A stretch of 64,000 nt of DNA from Microbacterium kunmingense (GCF_023155745.1 NZ_JAKNUS010000002.1:310001-374000); one strand, 5' to 3'; numbered from the stretch's first letter, positions 47,363 to 59,194 are shown. Program-made: numbers and translations. Notes: generated by a model not told the origin, from the sequence alone.

Positions 47363-48630
47363 GCAGCAACGCGACCCGGACCGAGGCGGCACCCGACCCG
47401 GTGACCAGCGACCTCATCGGCAGCGGCGTCGAAGGCGGACTGATGGACCAGGTTCGCGCCTGGCTCCAGCGCGTCCGCGGCGGCGACATGGGAGCCCTTC
47501 CCGCGATCGGCGGACTGCTGGTTCTCGCCGTCCTGTTCTCCACCCTCAGTCCGTTCTTCCTCACCGAGCGCAACTTCGCCAACCTGCTGAACCAGGCGGC
47601 GACGCTCGTCGTGCTGGGCATGGCCCTCGTCTTCGTCCTGCTCCTCGGTGAGATCGACCTGTCCGCCGGCGTGACCGGCGGCGTCGGGATGGCGCTCTTC
47701 GTGGTGCTCACCGCGCAGTTCGGCGTGCCGTGGCCGCTCGCGCTCCTCATCGGATTCGGGTTCGGCTTCCTCACGGGGGCCTTCATCGGGTTCTTCGTGG
47801 CGAGGGTGGGGATCCCCTCCTTCGTCGTGACCCTGGGGTTGTTCCTGGGCTTCCAGGGGCTCGCGCTCACCGTCATCGGACCCGGCGGCCTCTACCGCGT
47901 CGAGGTGCCCGAGCTCCTGGCGCTGCAGAACGGGAACCTGCCCGTGTGGGGCGGCTGGGCGATGCTGGTGGTGATGCTGCTCATCTCGGCGGCGACGAGC
48001 TTCTGGGACCGCAACCGCCGCACCCGCGCCGGGGTGCCCAACCGGGCGCTGTCGCTGGTGTGGATCAAGCTCGCCGCGATCGCCGTCATCGGCGGCGTCG
48101 TGGTGTACGTCCTCAACCAGAACCGCGGCCAGTCGGTCGTCGCCGTGGAGGGCGTCCCGATCATCGTCCCCGTCGTGCTGACGATCCTGTGGATCGGAAC
48201 ACTCGTGCTCGACCGGACGAAGTTCGGCCGCTACATCTACGCCATCGGCGGCAACGCCGAGGCCGCACGCCGCTCGGGCGTGAAGGTGCGGTGGGTGAAG
48301 TGGTGGGCGTTCGTCATCTGCTCGAGCCTCGCCGTCGCCTCGGCCCTCCTGGCGGTGACCCGTGTCGGGTCGGTGGATGCGACGGTCGGTCGAGACATCG
48401 TGCTGAGCGGTGTCGCGGCGGCGGTCGTGGGTGGCGTCAGCCTCTTCGGCGGACGCGGGCGCCTGGTCCACGCGGCCATCGGTGCGCTCGTCATCGCGGT
48501 CATCACGAACGGCCTGGGCCTGCTGAACCTGCCCGCGGGCGTCAACCTGCTGGTCACCGGCGGTGTGCTGATCCTCGCGGCCACGGTCGATGCGCTGTCG
48601 CGGCTGAGGTCGGGCGGCATCAGGATCTGA
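47359..48630 (+). CDS. Sugar ABC transporter permease 2 (XylH-like)
   Basis: 423 aa; ATG overlaps the ATPase stop (ATGA). About 10 membrane segments, LLGEIDLSAGVTGG near the N-terminus, GGNAEAARRSGVKV coupling loop and GGRGRLVHAAIG near the C-terminus. It meets the convergent sirtuin gene with no space between stops. Confidence 0.92.
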   Translation: MSSNATRTEAAPDPVTSDLIGSGVEGGLMDQVRAWLQRVRGGDMGALPAIGGLLVLAVLFSTLSPFFLTERNFANLLNQAATLVVLGMALVFVLLLGEIDLSAGVTGGVGMALFVVLTAQFGVPWPLALLIGFGFGFLTGAFIGFFVARVGIPSFVVTLGLFLGFQGLALTVIGPGGLYRVEVPELLALQNGNLPVWGGWAMLVVMLLISAATSFWDRNRRTRAGVPNRALSLVWIKLAAIAVIGGVVVYVLNQNRGQSVVAVEGVPIIVPVVLTILWIGTLVLDRTKFGRYIYAIGGNAEAARRSGVKVRWVKWWAFVICSSLAVASALLAVTRVGSVDATVGRDIVLSGVAAAVVGGVSLFGGRGRLVHAAIGALVIAVITNGLGLLNLPAGVNLLVTGGVLILAATVDALSRLRSGGIRI

Positions 48631-49323
48631 CTACCGGTCAGGGCGGAGCTCGGACACCCAGGCGGGAACGACCTGGGAGGCCGGGCCCGCCCTGACCTCG
48701 TCGAACGGGACCGCCGCGTCGCTCGGCACGAGGTTCAATTCGACGGTGCGGGCGCCCAGCGCCGAGGCGAAGGCGACGTACCCGGCTGCCGGGTAGACGT
48801 TGCCCGACGTGCCGATCGACACGAAGACATCGGCCGTCACCAGCGCCCGTTCGATCCGGTCGAGGTCGTAGGGCATCTCGCCGAACCACACCACGTCGGG
48901 GCGGAGTGCGCGTGATGCGCACTCCGGACACGCCGGGCGGCCCTCGAGGTCGTCCACGATGACCGAGACCGCGTCGCACGCGGTGCACAGCGCGTGGGCG
49001 AGGGTGCCGTGCATGTGCACCAGACGCCTCGTCCCGGCGCGCTCGTGCAGGTCGTCGACGTTCTGGGTGACGACGAGGAGGTCGTCGCCGATCGCCCGCT
49101 CCAGTTCCGCGAGGGCGAGATGGGCGGGGTTGGGCAGAGCGGATGCGACGGCCCGGCGACGTGCGTCGTAGAAGCGCAGCACGGTGTCGGGGTCTCGCTC
49201 GAACGCCTCCGGCGTGGCGACATCCTCGACCCGGTGCCCCTCCCAGAGTCCGTCGGAGTCACGGAACGTCGGCACGCCGCTCTCGGCGGAGATCCCCGCG
49301 CCGGTGAGGACGACGATGCGCAC
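48631..49323 (-). CDS. cobB: NAD-dependent protein deacylase (sirtuin, class III/SIRT5-like)
   Basis: 230 aa, GTG start two bases after the ligase stop. GAGIS (8-12), TFRDSDGLW, TQNVDDLH (86-93), catalytic His105 in HMHG, and zinc ligands Cys113/116/132/135. Tyr52 and Arg55 (YDAR) form the YxxR pair that recognises succinyl/malonyl lysine in SIRT5-type enzymes, so desuccinylation is likely. Translationally linked to the DNA ligase gene. Confidence 0.93.
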   Translation of the reverse strand: MRIVVLTGAGISAESGVPTFRDSDGLWEGHRVEDVATPEAFERDPDTVLRFYDARRRAVASALPNPAHLALAELERAIGDDLLVVTQNVDDLHERAGTRRLVHMHGTLAHALCTACDAVSVIVDDLEGRPACPECASRALRPDVVWFGEMPYDLDRIERALVTADVFVSIGTSGNVYPAAGYVAFASALGARTVELNLVPSDAAVPFDEVRAGPASQVVPAWVSELRPDR

Positions 49324-49325
49324 GG

Positions 49326-50846
49326 TCAACCCCGCAGGAGCGCCCGAAGCGCGTCGATCGTGTCGGCCTCGGCGGGCGTCTTGTCGGGTCGGTACCCCTT
49401 GACGCGCGCGAAGCGGAGCGCGACACCGCCGGGATACCGCGTCGAGCGCTGCACGCCGTCGATGGCGATCTCGACGACGGTCTCGGGCCGGACGTGCACG
49501 GTGTGCGCACTCCGCGACGTCTCGATCGTCGGGAAGTGGGCGGTCTGCCACGCGAGGAGCCGGTCGGTGAGACCCTTGAAGGTCTTCCCGACCATCACGA
49601 ACCCGCCGGGCGGTCCGAATGCGCCGTCGGGGTCGTGAGCCCCGAGATGCAGGTTCGAGAGCAGCCCACTGCGGCGACCGGATCCCTCCTCCACGGCGAG
49701 GACCACGAGGTCGAAGGTGAGGACGGGCTTGACCTTCAGCCAGCTCTTCCCGCGCCGCCCGGCCTGATAGGCCGCATCGACACCCTTGACCATGACGCCC
49801 TCGTGCCCGGCGGCGAGGGCGGCGCGCGCGGTCTCCTCCGCCACAACCGGATCGGCGGTGCGCACCGCGGGAACGCGCCACTCCCCCGCGACGCGCTGGA
49901 GTTCCGCCTGGCGGACATGGAGCGGCTCGTCGAGCAGGTCGCGGCCGTCGAGGTGCAAAAGGTCGAAGAACCAGGGACGCAGCGCCACCGCCGTGGCCGT
50001 CTCGGAACCGAACCGCGCCATCGTCTCCTGGAACGCGCGCGGAGCGCCGTCCTCGTCGAGCGCGAGCGTCTCGCCGTCGAAGATCGCCGAGCGCACCGGC
50101 AAGCCGCGGACCGTGTCGACGATCTCGGGAAGCCGGTGGGTGACGTCGGCGAGGGTCCGGGTGAAGATCCGCACCTCGTCGCCGTCGCGGTGCACCTGGA
50201 TGCGCGCCCCGTCCAGCTTGTACTCGACCGACGAGTCTCCGGTCGCCGCCACCGCGTCAGCCGCCGAGGACGCCGTCGCGGCGAGCATCGGCAGCACGGC
50301 GCGGCCGACCACGAGCCCGACGTCCTCCAGCGCATCGGGGCCGTCGAACAGCGCCACCGCGGCCGCCTCGCCGAGATCTCCCGAGAGCATCGCCGCACGT
50401 CGCACCGATGCCGCCGGGCGATCGGCGGCGAGAGCCACGGCGTCGAGGAGGACCCCCTCCAGGGCGCCGGTGCGCAGCTCGCCGAGGATCACGCGCGAGA
50501 GGAAGTCCCACTCCCCTGCGGTCGCGGCCCCGGCGAGGGCGTCGAGCTCGGTCTGACGGCGCGCGGCGGAGCCGCTTCCGGTCGCGACCGCCAGACGATC
50601 GAAGGCGGCGTCGACGTCGAGGACGCCGAGCGTGGCGGTCGGGGCGTGCGAGCGCTCGGCGGCGAGGGTGCGCCACCCGACGCCCAGCCGTCCCTGTCTC
50701 GGCTTGGCGAGCAGGAGCCCCACCGCACTTGGCACCTCCTCCGGCGTGAGGCGTCTCAGCACCTCGGCGAGGACGCCGATCTTCGCCTTCCTCGACGCCG
50801 TGCGTGAGACGGCGTCGGCGGCCTCGACCACCTCTCGAAGGAGCAT
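49326..50846 (-). CDS. ATP-dependent DNA ligase (LigB-type)
   Basis: 506 aa. N-terminal DNA-binding domain, then the nucleotidyltransferase with catalytic Lys210 in EYKLDGARIQVHR, further motifs IFDGETLALDEDG, EGVMVKG and WLKVKP, and an OB-fold. Architecture matches mycobacterial LigB (Rv3062). Accessory to the NAD-dependent LigA expected elsewhere. ATG chosen at MLLREVV; no SD is seen. Confidence 0.92.
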   Translation of the reverse strand: MLLREVVEAADAVSRTASRKAKIGVLAEVLRRLTPEEVPSAVGLLLAKPRQGRLGVGWRTLAAERSHAPTATLGVLDVDAAFDRLAVATGSGSAARRQTELDALAGAATAGEWDFLSRVILGELRTGALEGVLLDAVALAADRPAASVRRAAMLSGDLGEAAAVALFDGPDALEDVGLVVGRAVLPMLAATASSAADAVAATGDSSVEYKLDGARIQVHRDGDEVRIFTRTLADVTHRLPEIVDTVRGLPVRSAIFDGETLALDEDGAPRAFQETMARFGSETATAVALRPWFFDLLHLDGRDLLDEPLHVRQAELQRVAGEWRVPAVRTADPVVAEETARAALAAGHEGVMVKGVDAAYQAGRRGKSWLKVKPVLTFDLVVLAVEEGSGRRSGLLSNLHLGAHDPDGAFGPPGGFVMVGKTFKGLTDRLLAWQTAHFPTIETSRSAHTVHVRPETVVEIAIDGVQRSTRYPGGVALRFARVKGYRPDKTPAEADTIDALRALLRG

Positions 50847-50880
50847 GAGCGCGATTCTGCCACGCCCCTCCGACACCCGG

Positions 50881-51651
50881 TCAGGGCGCGACGAGTTCCG
50901 CCCCGCGATCGATGAAGCGCCGGGCCGCGGGGGTGTCGGCGGGATCCGCGATGATCATCCTCAGCACCACCTCGTCGGCGGCGTGGAGATACGCCGGCAG
51001 GCGTGCGGCAGCGGCCTGCGGGGTGATGACCGTGTCGGCGGGTGACAGCCCGAGACGGGCGAAGTTCGCGGCGTACGCGGCATAGCCGGCGTACGCATCG
51101 CGCTCCGCCTCGAGCCGGGGCACCGCGTCGGGATCGAATGCGGCACGGACATACAGGGCCGCGTGCGCCCCCGCGTCGGCGTCATGCGCCTCCGCCGTCT
51201 GGATCGCCGCGATCTCGGGGTCCAGCCAGCTGAGCAGAACGCCGTCGCCCGCCGTGGCGCCGAGGCGTCGCATCCGCGGTCCGAGAGCGCCCACGACGAT
51301 GCGGGCATCGATCGCCTCGCGAAGGGGGATGATCGCCTCGCGCACCGCATCGAGGGCACCGCGTCGACGTCCTCCGGAACCGATGCCCAGCGTGAGGCGG
51401 TCGCTCGGCAGCTCCCGCTCGCGGACCTGCTCGGCGATCTCCTCCCCCGATCGCCGATCCACCGGGAGGACGCCGGTGGCGAGCCCGAGGGTCTCGGTGA
51501 CCTCGGCGACGGCCGCGAGCACCTCGAGCGCATCATGCCCCGGGGTGTCGTTGACCCACAGCGCGGCGAACCCGGCCCGTTCCACCGCCGGGGCGATCTC
51601 GCGGGCGAAGGCGGGCCCGGCCGCGGCGGCGATTCCGATGGAGCATGCCAT
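50881..51651 (-). CDS. LLM class flavin-dependent oxidoreductase
   Basis: 256 aa, luciferase-like TIM barrel: GFAALWVNDTPGHDALEVLAA near the N-terminus, then LPSDRLTLGIGSGG. It lacks obvious luciferase-specific features and is probably FMN- or F420-dependent; substrate unknown. An ATG at 51669 is an alternative start; the chosen ATG has a weak -10-like CATGCT 6 nt upstream. Confidence 0.8.
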   Translation of the reverse strand: MACSIGIAAAAGPAFAREIAPAVERAGFAALWVNDTPGHDALEVLAAVAEVTETLGLATGVLPVDRRSGEEIAEQVRERELPSDRLTLGIGSGGRRRGALDAVREAIIPLREAIDARIVVGALGPRMRRLGATAGDGVLLSWLDPEIAAIQTAEAHDADAGAHAALYVRAAFDPDAVPRLEAERDAYAGYAAYAANFARLGLSPADTVITPQAAAARLPAYLHAADEVVLRMIIADPADTPAARRFIDRGAELVAP

Positions 51652-51680
51652 GACCTCAGCATGCCCCATCGGACCGGGCG

Positions 51681-54230
<2,550 letters not shown>

Positions 54231-54284
54231 GTCACTCTCCGTGAATGGTGATGCGAAGCCTGCTCGGTCGCCCCTCGCGGGGAA

Positions 54285-54305
54285 CTTGAGCAGACACGTA
54301 TCAAC
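54285..54305 (-). promoter_or_regulatory. HAIR-like inverted repeat (candidate HspR site) upstream of the Clp gene
   Basis: Plus-strand reading CTTGAGC-N7-TATCAAC; the HspR consensus is CTTGAGT-N7-ACTCAAG. Ten of 14 positions match with the exact 7-bp spacing, 55 bp before the start codon. Heat-shock control is plausible, not shown. Confidence 0.4.
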
Positions 54306-54342
54306 TTCAACGCGAGTGGGCGACCACTATTCCCGCCGTCGC

Positions 54343-55137
54343 TCACCGAATCGACGGGTTCGGATCGTCCCAGGTCCGCACGGTCTCTGCGATCCAGAAC
54401 GCCGCGAACAGCAGCAGGAGGGCGACCTCGCCGACCAGCACGAGGGGGTCGACGTCGGCGAGGAGGAACACCACGAAAAGGAAGGCGATCGCGGCGAGGA
54501 TTCCGACGGCGAGCGCCCCGTAGAGCCCCCGCGAGACGGGGCTCGAGGAGGAGGGCACCCACGCGGTCCACCCGGCGACGGCGGCGACGAGGGCGAAGAA
54601 GGCCAGTGTCGCCGTCAGGTGGCCGAAGCGGAGCAGTCCGTCCAGGTCCACGGCCGCCCAGGTGGGGAACCCGACGATCAGGATCCCCGCGACCGCCGCG
54701 GTCGAGAGGACGCCGCGGGTGAGGCTCCTCTGGGCGCGCGCGACGACGAGGGCGGTGATGAGCGCCGCGATCCCGACGATCGCGAAGGTGAGGAGGCCGT
54801 TGACGACGTCGGCGTGCACGGCCTCGGGCACGACGCCGTCGACGGGCGTCGGGATGATGGCGATCAGCGGGGCGAGGACGGCAGCGATGTCGAGGAGCGC
54901 CTGCGGGACGCTCCGCCCCGACAGTGCGAGAAGAGCCAGGGAGACGGCGAAGAGCGACCCCGTGAACACGGTGCGGGCCGGGGTGTAGAAGCCGGCGCTC
55001 AGCGATTTCGGCGTCACACCGGTGCCGATCGCCACCGCGGCGACGGAGACGAGGATCGCGAGCACCGCTCCGAGGATGGCCAGCCGGACGTACCGGTAGG
55101 TGCGGGCGAGGGATGTCGCTGCGGCGACCTGGCTCAC
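54343..55137 (-). CDS. Multi-pass membrane protein of unknown function
   Basis: 264 aa, about 7 hydrophobic segments with short loops, e.g. ILGAVLAILVSVAAVAIG near the N-terminus. GTG start overlaps the nagA stop (GTGA), so it is co-translated with nagA. Loosely resembles DUF998-type membrane proteins, but I cannot confirm a family. The C-terminus ends WDDPNPSIR in the cytosol or outside. Confidence 0.75.
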   Translation of the reverse strand: MSQVAAATSLARTYRYVRLAILGAVLAILVSVAAVAIGTGVTPKSLSAGFYTPARTVFTGSLFAVSLALLALSGRSVPQALLDIAAVLAPLIAIIPTPVDGVVPEAVHADVVNGLLTFAIVGIAALITALVVARAQRSLTRGVLSTAAVAGILIVGFPTWAAVDLDGLLRFGHLTATLAFFALVAAVAGWTAWVPSSSSPVSRGLYGALAVGILAAIAFLFVVFLLADVDPLVLVGEVALLLLFAAFWIAETVRTWDDPNPSIR

Positions 55138-56288
55138 CGGAAGCGCCGCCCCGCCGCCCACACGGCTTCGACCTCGAGAGCAGAGCTCAGGAGCACGACG
55201 TCTGCGGCGAAACCGGGGTCGAGGCGTCCGAGTCGATCCGCTCGCCCGAGGACCGCCGCCGGTGTCTCGGTGAGTGCGGCGACGGCCGCGGGGAGGGACA
55301 GCCCCACGTCGTCGACGGCCCGGCGGAGCGCGGCGTCCTGGGTGAGGGTGGACCCGGCGATCGTCTCCGAGCCCGCGAGCCTCGCGACCCCTCCCGAGAC
55401 CGTGACCTCCAGCTCGCCGAGGACGTAGTCGCCGTCGGCGGCGCCCGCGGCCGCCATCGCATCGGTGACGAGCGCGACGCGCCCCGGGGCGAGATCGAAC
55501 AGCATGCGGACGACCGCGGGGTCGAGGTGACTGCCGTCGAGGATCGCCTCGAGGAAGACGCCCGGGGTGTTCACCGCGGCCAGCACCGGCCCCGGCGCCC
55601 GATGATGGATGCCGCGCATCGCATTGAACGCGTGGGTGAGAAGGGTCGCGCCCCGCTCGAACGCGGCGTCGGCGAGGTCACGGTCGGCACCGGTGTGGCC
55701 GACGGCCACGACGACGCCCGCGTGCGCGAACGTCTCGATCGCCGTCAGCGCCTGGGGTCGATCGGGGGCCACGGTGATCTGGATGAGGGCGTCGCCCGCG
55801 GCATCCCGCAGCCGACCGACCGTCGCCGGGTCGGGGTCGCGAAGAGCCTCGGGGTCGTGCGCGCCCCGGAAGTCGGGGTGGAGGAACGGTCCCTCCAGGT
55901 GCGCGCCGAGCACGCGGGGGTCGCGGGCCTTCGCCTCCGCGATCGCCGCCAGGCGCGAGGAGAGGACGTCGACGGGGGCGCTGACCAGCGACAGCACCGA
56001 ACGCGTCGTGCCGTGGCGGGTGTGGGCGTCCACGACCCGGGCGATCGAGTCCGCCCCGTCGTCGACGGCCGCTCCCCCGCCGCCGTGGCAGTGGAGGTCG
56101 ATGAACCCGGGGGTGAGGATGCCGCCGGCGGCGTCGACGACCTCCGCCGCCCCGTTTCGCGGCCAGTCATCGCCGGTGCCGCGGGCGGCGACGGCCCCGT
56201 CCTCGAGCAGCAGCCAGGCGTCGTCGGCGATCGCGCCGCCCGACACCAGCCGGGCAGAATGCAGGATCGTCGTGCCGGTCGCGCTCAC
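55134..56288 (-). CDS. nagA: N-acetylglucosamine-6-phosphate deacetylase
   Basis: 384 aa. Amidohydrolase: metal motif PGFIDLHCHGGGG, the HLEGPFL Glu, THAFNAM, and the catalytic Asp in LVTDAMAAAG. Gives GlcN-6-P from GlcNAc-6-P in amino-sugar recycling. nagB is not adjacent. GTG start with TATCGT 6 nt upstream (leaderless), although GGCGGA could serve as a weak RBS. Confidence 0.93.
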   Translation of the reverse strand: MSATGTTILHSARLVSGGAIADDAWLLLEDGAVAARGTGDDWPRNGAAEVVDAAGGILTPGFIDLHCHGGGGAAVDDGADSIARVVDAHTRHGTTRSVLSLVSAPVDVLSSRLAAIAEAKARDPRVLGAHLEGPFLHPDFRGAHDPEALRDPDPATVGRLRDAAGDALIQITVAPDRPQALTAIETFAHAGVVVAVGHTGADRDLADAAFERGATLLTHAFNAMRGIHHRAPGPVLAAVNTPGVFLEAILDGSHLDPAVVRMLFDLAPGRVALVTDAMAAAGAADGDYVLGELEVTVSGGVARLAGSETIAGSTLTQDAALRRAVDDVGLSLPAAVAALTETPAAVLGRADRLGRLDPGFAADVVLLSSALEVEAVWAAGRRFR

Positions 56289-56294
56289 TCCGCC

Positions 56295-56300
56295 ACGATA
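56295..56300 (-). promoter_or_regulatory. -10 box of nagA (leaderless)
   Basis: TATCGT on the minus strand, 6 nt from the GTG at 56288. Confidence 0.45.
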
Positions 56301-56344
56301 TCCGTCCCCGCCTCGCTATCCTTCACAGGGCCGGAAGGAGCGGG

Positions 56345-57082
56345 ATGTCGGAGCTGTGGCGCGGGGTGGGGCTTCTCCTTCGCGGGTTCGGGTGGTGGGC
56401 GCGTCGCCCCGCGGCGATGGCCCTCGGGCTCATCCCGGCGATCGTGGTGGCCGCGGTCTTCCTCGTGGGGCTGATCGTCCTGGGCGCCTGGGTGCCCGAG
56501 GTGGCCGAGTGGCTCACGCCGTTCGCCGCGGGATGGCCGGAGTTCTGGACCGGGGTCCTCCGCATCGCCGTGAGCGCCGCGCTCCTGGGCGGGGCGGGCA
56601 TCATCGCGATCGTGTCGTTCACCGCCGTCACACTCATCGTCGGCGAGCCGTTCTACGACCGCATCTGGCGGTCGGTCGAGAAGAGCGCGGGCGGCGACAT
56701 CCCCGGCGTGGACTACGGCTTCTGGCGATCGGTCGGGGACGCGCTCTCACTTCTCGGCCGCGGCATCCTCATCGCGATCTGCGCCGCGCTCCTCGGGTTC
56801 ATCCCGGTCGTCGGAACGGTCCTCGGGACGATCACCGGCACGGTGCTGACCGGCTGGATCCTCGCCGACGAGCTGACCTCGCGTGCGCTGACGGCCCGCG
56901 GGATCTCGCGGAAGGCGCGGCGTGCGCTCCTCCGCCGCGCCCGCCCGCGCGTCTGGGGGTTCGGGATCGCGACCCAGCTGTGCTTTCTCGTGCCCCTGGG
57001 CGCGGTGGCGGTCATGCCGGCGGCGACCGCGGGCGCGACGATGCTCGCGCGGACGCTCGTCGGGGAGGAGGCGAGCGGCTAG
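56345..57082 (+). CDS. EI24 domain membrane protein (CysZ-like fold)
   Basis: 245 aa, about 4 long hydrophobic segments with the EI24-type FTAVTLIVGEPFYDRIWR. RBS GGAAGGAG precedes the ATG. The EI24/CysZ family includes sulfate-uptake-related proteins, but no sulfur-transport genes are nearby. Divergent from nagA; overlaps the convergent DoxX gene by 4 bases. Confidence 0.85.
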   Translation: MSELWRGVGLLLRGFGWWARRPAAMALGLIPAIVVAAVFLVGLIVLGAWVPEVAEWLTPFAAGWPEFWTGVLRIAVSAALLGGAGIIAIVSFTAVTLIVGEPFYDRIWRSVEKSAGGDIPGVDYGFWRSVGDALSLLGRGILIAICAALLGFIPVVGTVLGTITGTVLTGWILADELTSRALTARGISRKARRALLRRARPRVWGFGIATQLCFLVPLGAVAVMPAATAGATMLARTLVGEEASG

Positions 57083-57489
57083 CGCCGTCCGTCCGGTGTG
57101 GACCACAGCGCCACGGCGACGAGGACCGGCTGGAAGAACAGCCGGAGGAATCGCTTCCGATCGGTGTCGAGGCCGAAGCCGTCGCGCTTCTTCAGGTACT
57201 GCTCGACATTGCCCGGGAAGATCGCGACGAAGAACGCGGCGAGGAAGTTCCCGAGCGTGCGGCGGGACCCCGGGAGGACGACGAGGGACGCCCCGAGCAT
57301 GACCTCCAGCACCCCCGAGACGATGACGACGTCGTCCTTGTCGAATCCGGTTCCCCGGGTCGTCCAGTCGGGGACCTGCGCCTGGAACTCCTTGCGACCC
57401 CAGAACAGGTGGGTGAGGCCGGCGAAGACCATCGCGCCGGCCAGCGACCAACGGGCGAGGGTGCGCAGAGGGCTCCTGGTGTCCGGCAT
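57079..57489 (-). CDS. DoxX-like membrane protein
   Basis: 136 aa, four predicted membrane segments, with AGLTHLFWGRKEF and FPGNVEQYLKKRDGFGL, as in DoxX-like small membrane proteins. TAGGCT 6 nt before the ATG (leaderless). Function not established. Confidence 0.8.
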   Translation of the reverse strand: MPDTRSPLRTLARWSLAGAMVFAGLTHLFWGRKEFQAQVPDWTTRGTGFDKDDVVIVSGVLEVMLGASLVVLPGSRRTLGNFLAAFFVAIFPGNVEQYLKKRDGFGLDTDRKRFLRLFFQPVLVAVALWSTPDGRR

Positions 57490-57495
57490 CTGGTC

Positions 57496-57501
57496 AGCCT
57501 A
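57496..57501 (-). promoter_or_regulatory. -10 box of the DoxX-like gene (leaderless)
   Basis: TAGGCT on the minus strand, 6 nt from the ATG at 57489. Confidence 0.55.
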
Positions 57502-57513
57502 ACCGCGCTGCGC

Positions 57514-57978
57514 TCAGTCCCGGCCGCCGGGAGGTCCGACGATCAGCAGCACGACGAACAGCAGCACGACGGCTGCCGCGATGAGGAGGGCGAGCACCCA
57601 CGGGCGCTGGAGGAAGAACCGCAGCATCCGGTCCAGGATCCGGGCGTCGCGGGGGTCGGAGGTCTCCTGTGTGCGCCAGGCGCCGCGAAGCCGTCCGGAC
57701 CGCTGCAACCAGATCTCGGTGGGGATCGTCGCGTAGGGGATCACGGCGCTTCCGATCGCCACGATCGCAGGCCCCGGCGCCCAGCGCTGGTTGAGCGCGA
57801 CGAGGACCGCCGTCGCGCCGTAGGCGAGGAAGACGAAGCCGTGGATGCCGCCACCGATCGTCACCGCGATGTCAAGGCCCGCGGTCGCGCGGAGGATCAG
57901 TCCGGTGATGAGCAGGGTCCATGACACCGCCTCGGCGATGGCGAGGGTGCGGAAGAGGGTCAGGGGCGTGCGGAACAC
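57514..57978 (-). CDS. DUF3817 domain membrane protein
   Basis: 154 aa, GTG start with GAGGAG RBS. The DUF3817 core (IAEAVSWTLLITGLILR and GGGIHGFVFLAY) has three hydrophobic segments; a separate C-terminal membrane anchor (WVLALLIAAAVVLLFVVLL) follows. Function unknown. Confidence 0.85.
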   Translation of the reverse strand: MFRTPLTLFRTLAIAEAVSWTLLITGLILRATAGLDIAVTIGGGIHGFVFLAYGATAVLVALNQRWAPGPAIVAIGSAVIPYATIPTEIWLQRSGRLRGAWRTQETSDPRDARILDRMLRFFLQRPWVLALLIAAAVVLLFVVLLIVGPPGGRD

Positions 57979-58074
57979 GGGTTCTCCTCGGCGAGGGACG
58001 GGGTTTCCAGCCTAGAGAAGCGCGGAGAGCGGCCCAGGTCGATCGTGTCGATGTCAAGAGATCGCGGCGGCGTT

Positions 58075-58080
58075 TAGCGT
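58075..58080 (+). promoter_or_regulatory. -10 box of the methyltransferase gene (leaderless)
   Basis: TAGCGT, 6 nt before the GTG at 58087. Confidence 0.5.
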
Positions 58081-58086
58081 GGTGGT

Positions 58087-59193
58087 GTGGAGTTCCCCTT
58101 CGACGCGCTGAGGCGGTGGCCCGACGTCGAGGCACCGGATCTCGTCGCCGTCGACGCCGCCGACCGGCTGATCCTGGATCTGTCCCGAGACGCGCGTTCA
58201 GACGCGGCACCGGGCGGGGTCGTCGTGATCGGCGATGCCTACGGGGCGCTCTCCCTCGCTTCGGCCGTCGACGGCCCGCCCGTGCGGGTGCACCAGGACT
58301 CCCTTCTCGGTGAGCAGGCGCTGGCCGCGAACGCCGCGAGGCTCGGGATGATCGGTCGGACGGAGTCCCTCCCCCTGAACGCGGACCTCGTTCGCGACGC
58401 GCGGCTGGTGCTCGTGCGCCTTCCTCGTTCTCTGGACGCGCTGGAGGACATCGCGGGGCTCATCGCGAAGTACGCCGACCCCCGGGTGCGGGTCTTCGCC
58501 GGCGGGCGGGTGAAGCACATGGCCCTCACCATGAACGCCGTCCTGCGAAGGCACTTCGGGCGTCTGGACATCAGCCCGGCGCGGCAGAAGGCACGCGTCC
58601 TCATCGCCGCGGAACCCTACGGCGGCCACGATCCCGAGCCGAGGCGCGCACGCGTCGGGGATCTCGAGGTCTGCGCCTTCGGCGGCGTCTTCGCCGGCGC
58701 CGGCCTCGACATCGGCACACGGTTCCTGCTGGAGAACCTGCCGCAGGAGATATCGGATGACGCTGTCGTCGTCGACCTCGCCTGTGGCACGGGTGTCGTG
58801 GGTGTGACCCTCGCCCAGCGTCATCCTCGCCTTCGGATCCACGCCTCGGACGTCTCGGCCGCCGCCGTCGCCTCGGCGCGGGCCACGGCTGCCGCGAGCG
58901 GCGTCGCGGAGCGCGTCGAGGTGATCCAGGATGTCGGCCTGTCCCGCCTCGCCGATGGTGTGGCCGACCTGATCGCACTGAACCCGCCGTTCCACACCGG
59001 CGCAGCCGTGCACGAGCGGCTCGCCCACGGTCTGTTCAAGGATGCCGCTCGGGTACTCGCCCCGGGCGGGGAGCTCTGGACTGTCTGGAATTCGCATCTC
59101 CGCTACCGGTCGGCACTCGAACGACTCGTCGGTCCCACGCGCCAGGTCGCCCGGAACGCGAAGTTCACCGTCACCGTGTCCAGGAGCGCCTGA
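58087..59193 (+). CDS. Class I SAM-dependent methyltransferase (RsmC/RlmG-like)
   Basis: 368 aa, GTG start. The C-terminal half carries SAM motif I VVDLACGTGVVGVTL and the N6/N2-methylase motif LNPPFH. The N-terminal half is a degenerate methyltransferase fold, the layout of RsmC/RlmG which methylate guanine N2 in rRNA. Which rRNA position is unknown. One-base gap to the next gene. Confidence 0.87.
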   Translation: MEFPFDALRRWPDVEAPDLVAVDAADRLILDLSRDARSDAAPGGVVVIGDAYGALSLASAVDGPPVRVHQDSLLGEQALAANAARLGMIGRTESLPLNADLVRDARLVLVRLPRSLDALEDIAGLIAKYADPRVRVFAGGRVKHMALTMNAVLRRHFGRLDISPARQKARVLIAAEPYGGHDPEPRRARVGDLEVCAFGGVFAGAGLDIGTRFLLENLPQEISDDAVVVDLACGTGVVGVTLAQRHPRLRIHASDVSAAAVASARATAAASGVAERVEVIQDVGLSRLADGVADLIALNPPFHTGAAVHERLAHGLFKDAARVLAPGGELWTVWNSHLRYRSALERLVGPTRQVARNAKFTVTVSRSA

Positions 59194-59194
59194 C

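Noticed and set aside
54309..54324. ClgR-type operator (CGC-N5-GCG) upstream of the Clp gene
   Set aside because: The CGC and GCG are separated by 6 rather than 5 bases, so the match is not good enough.
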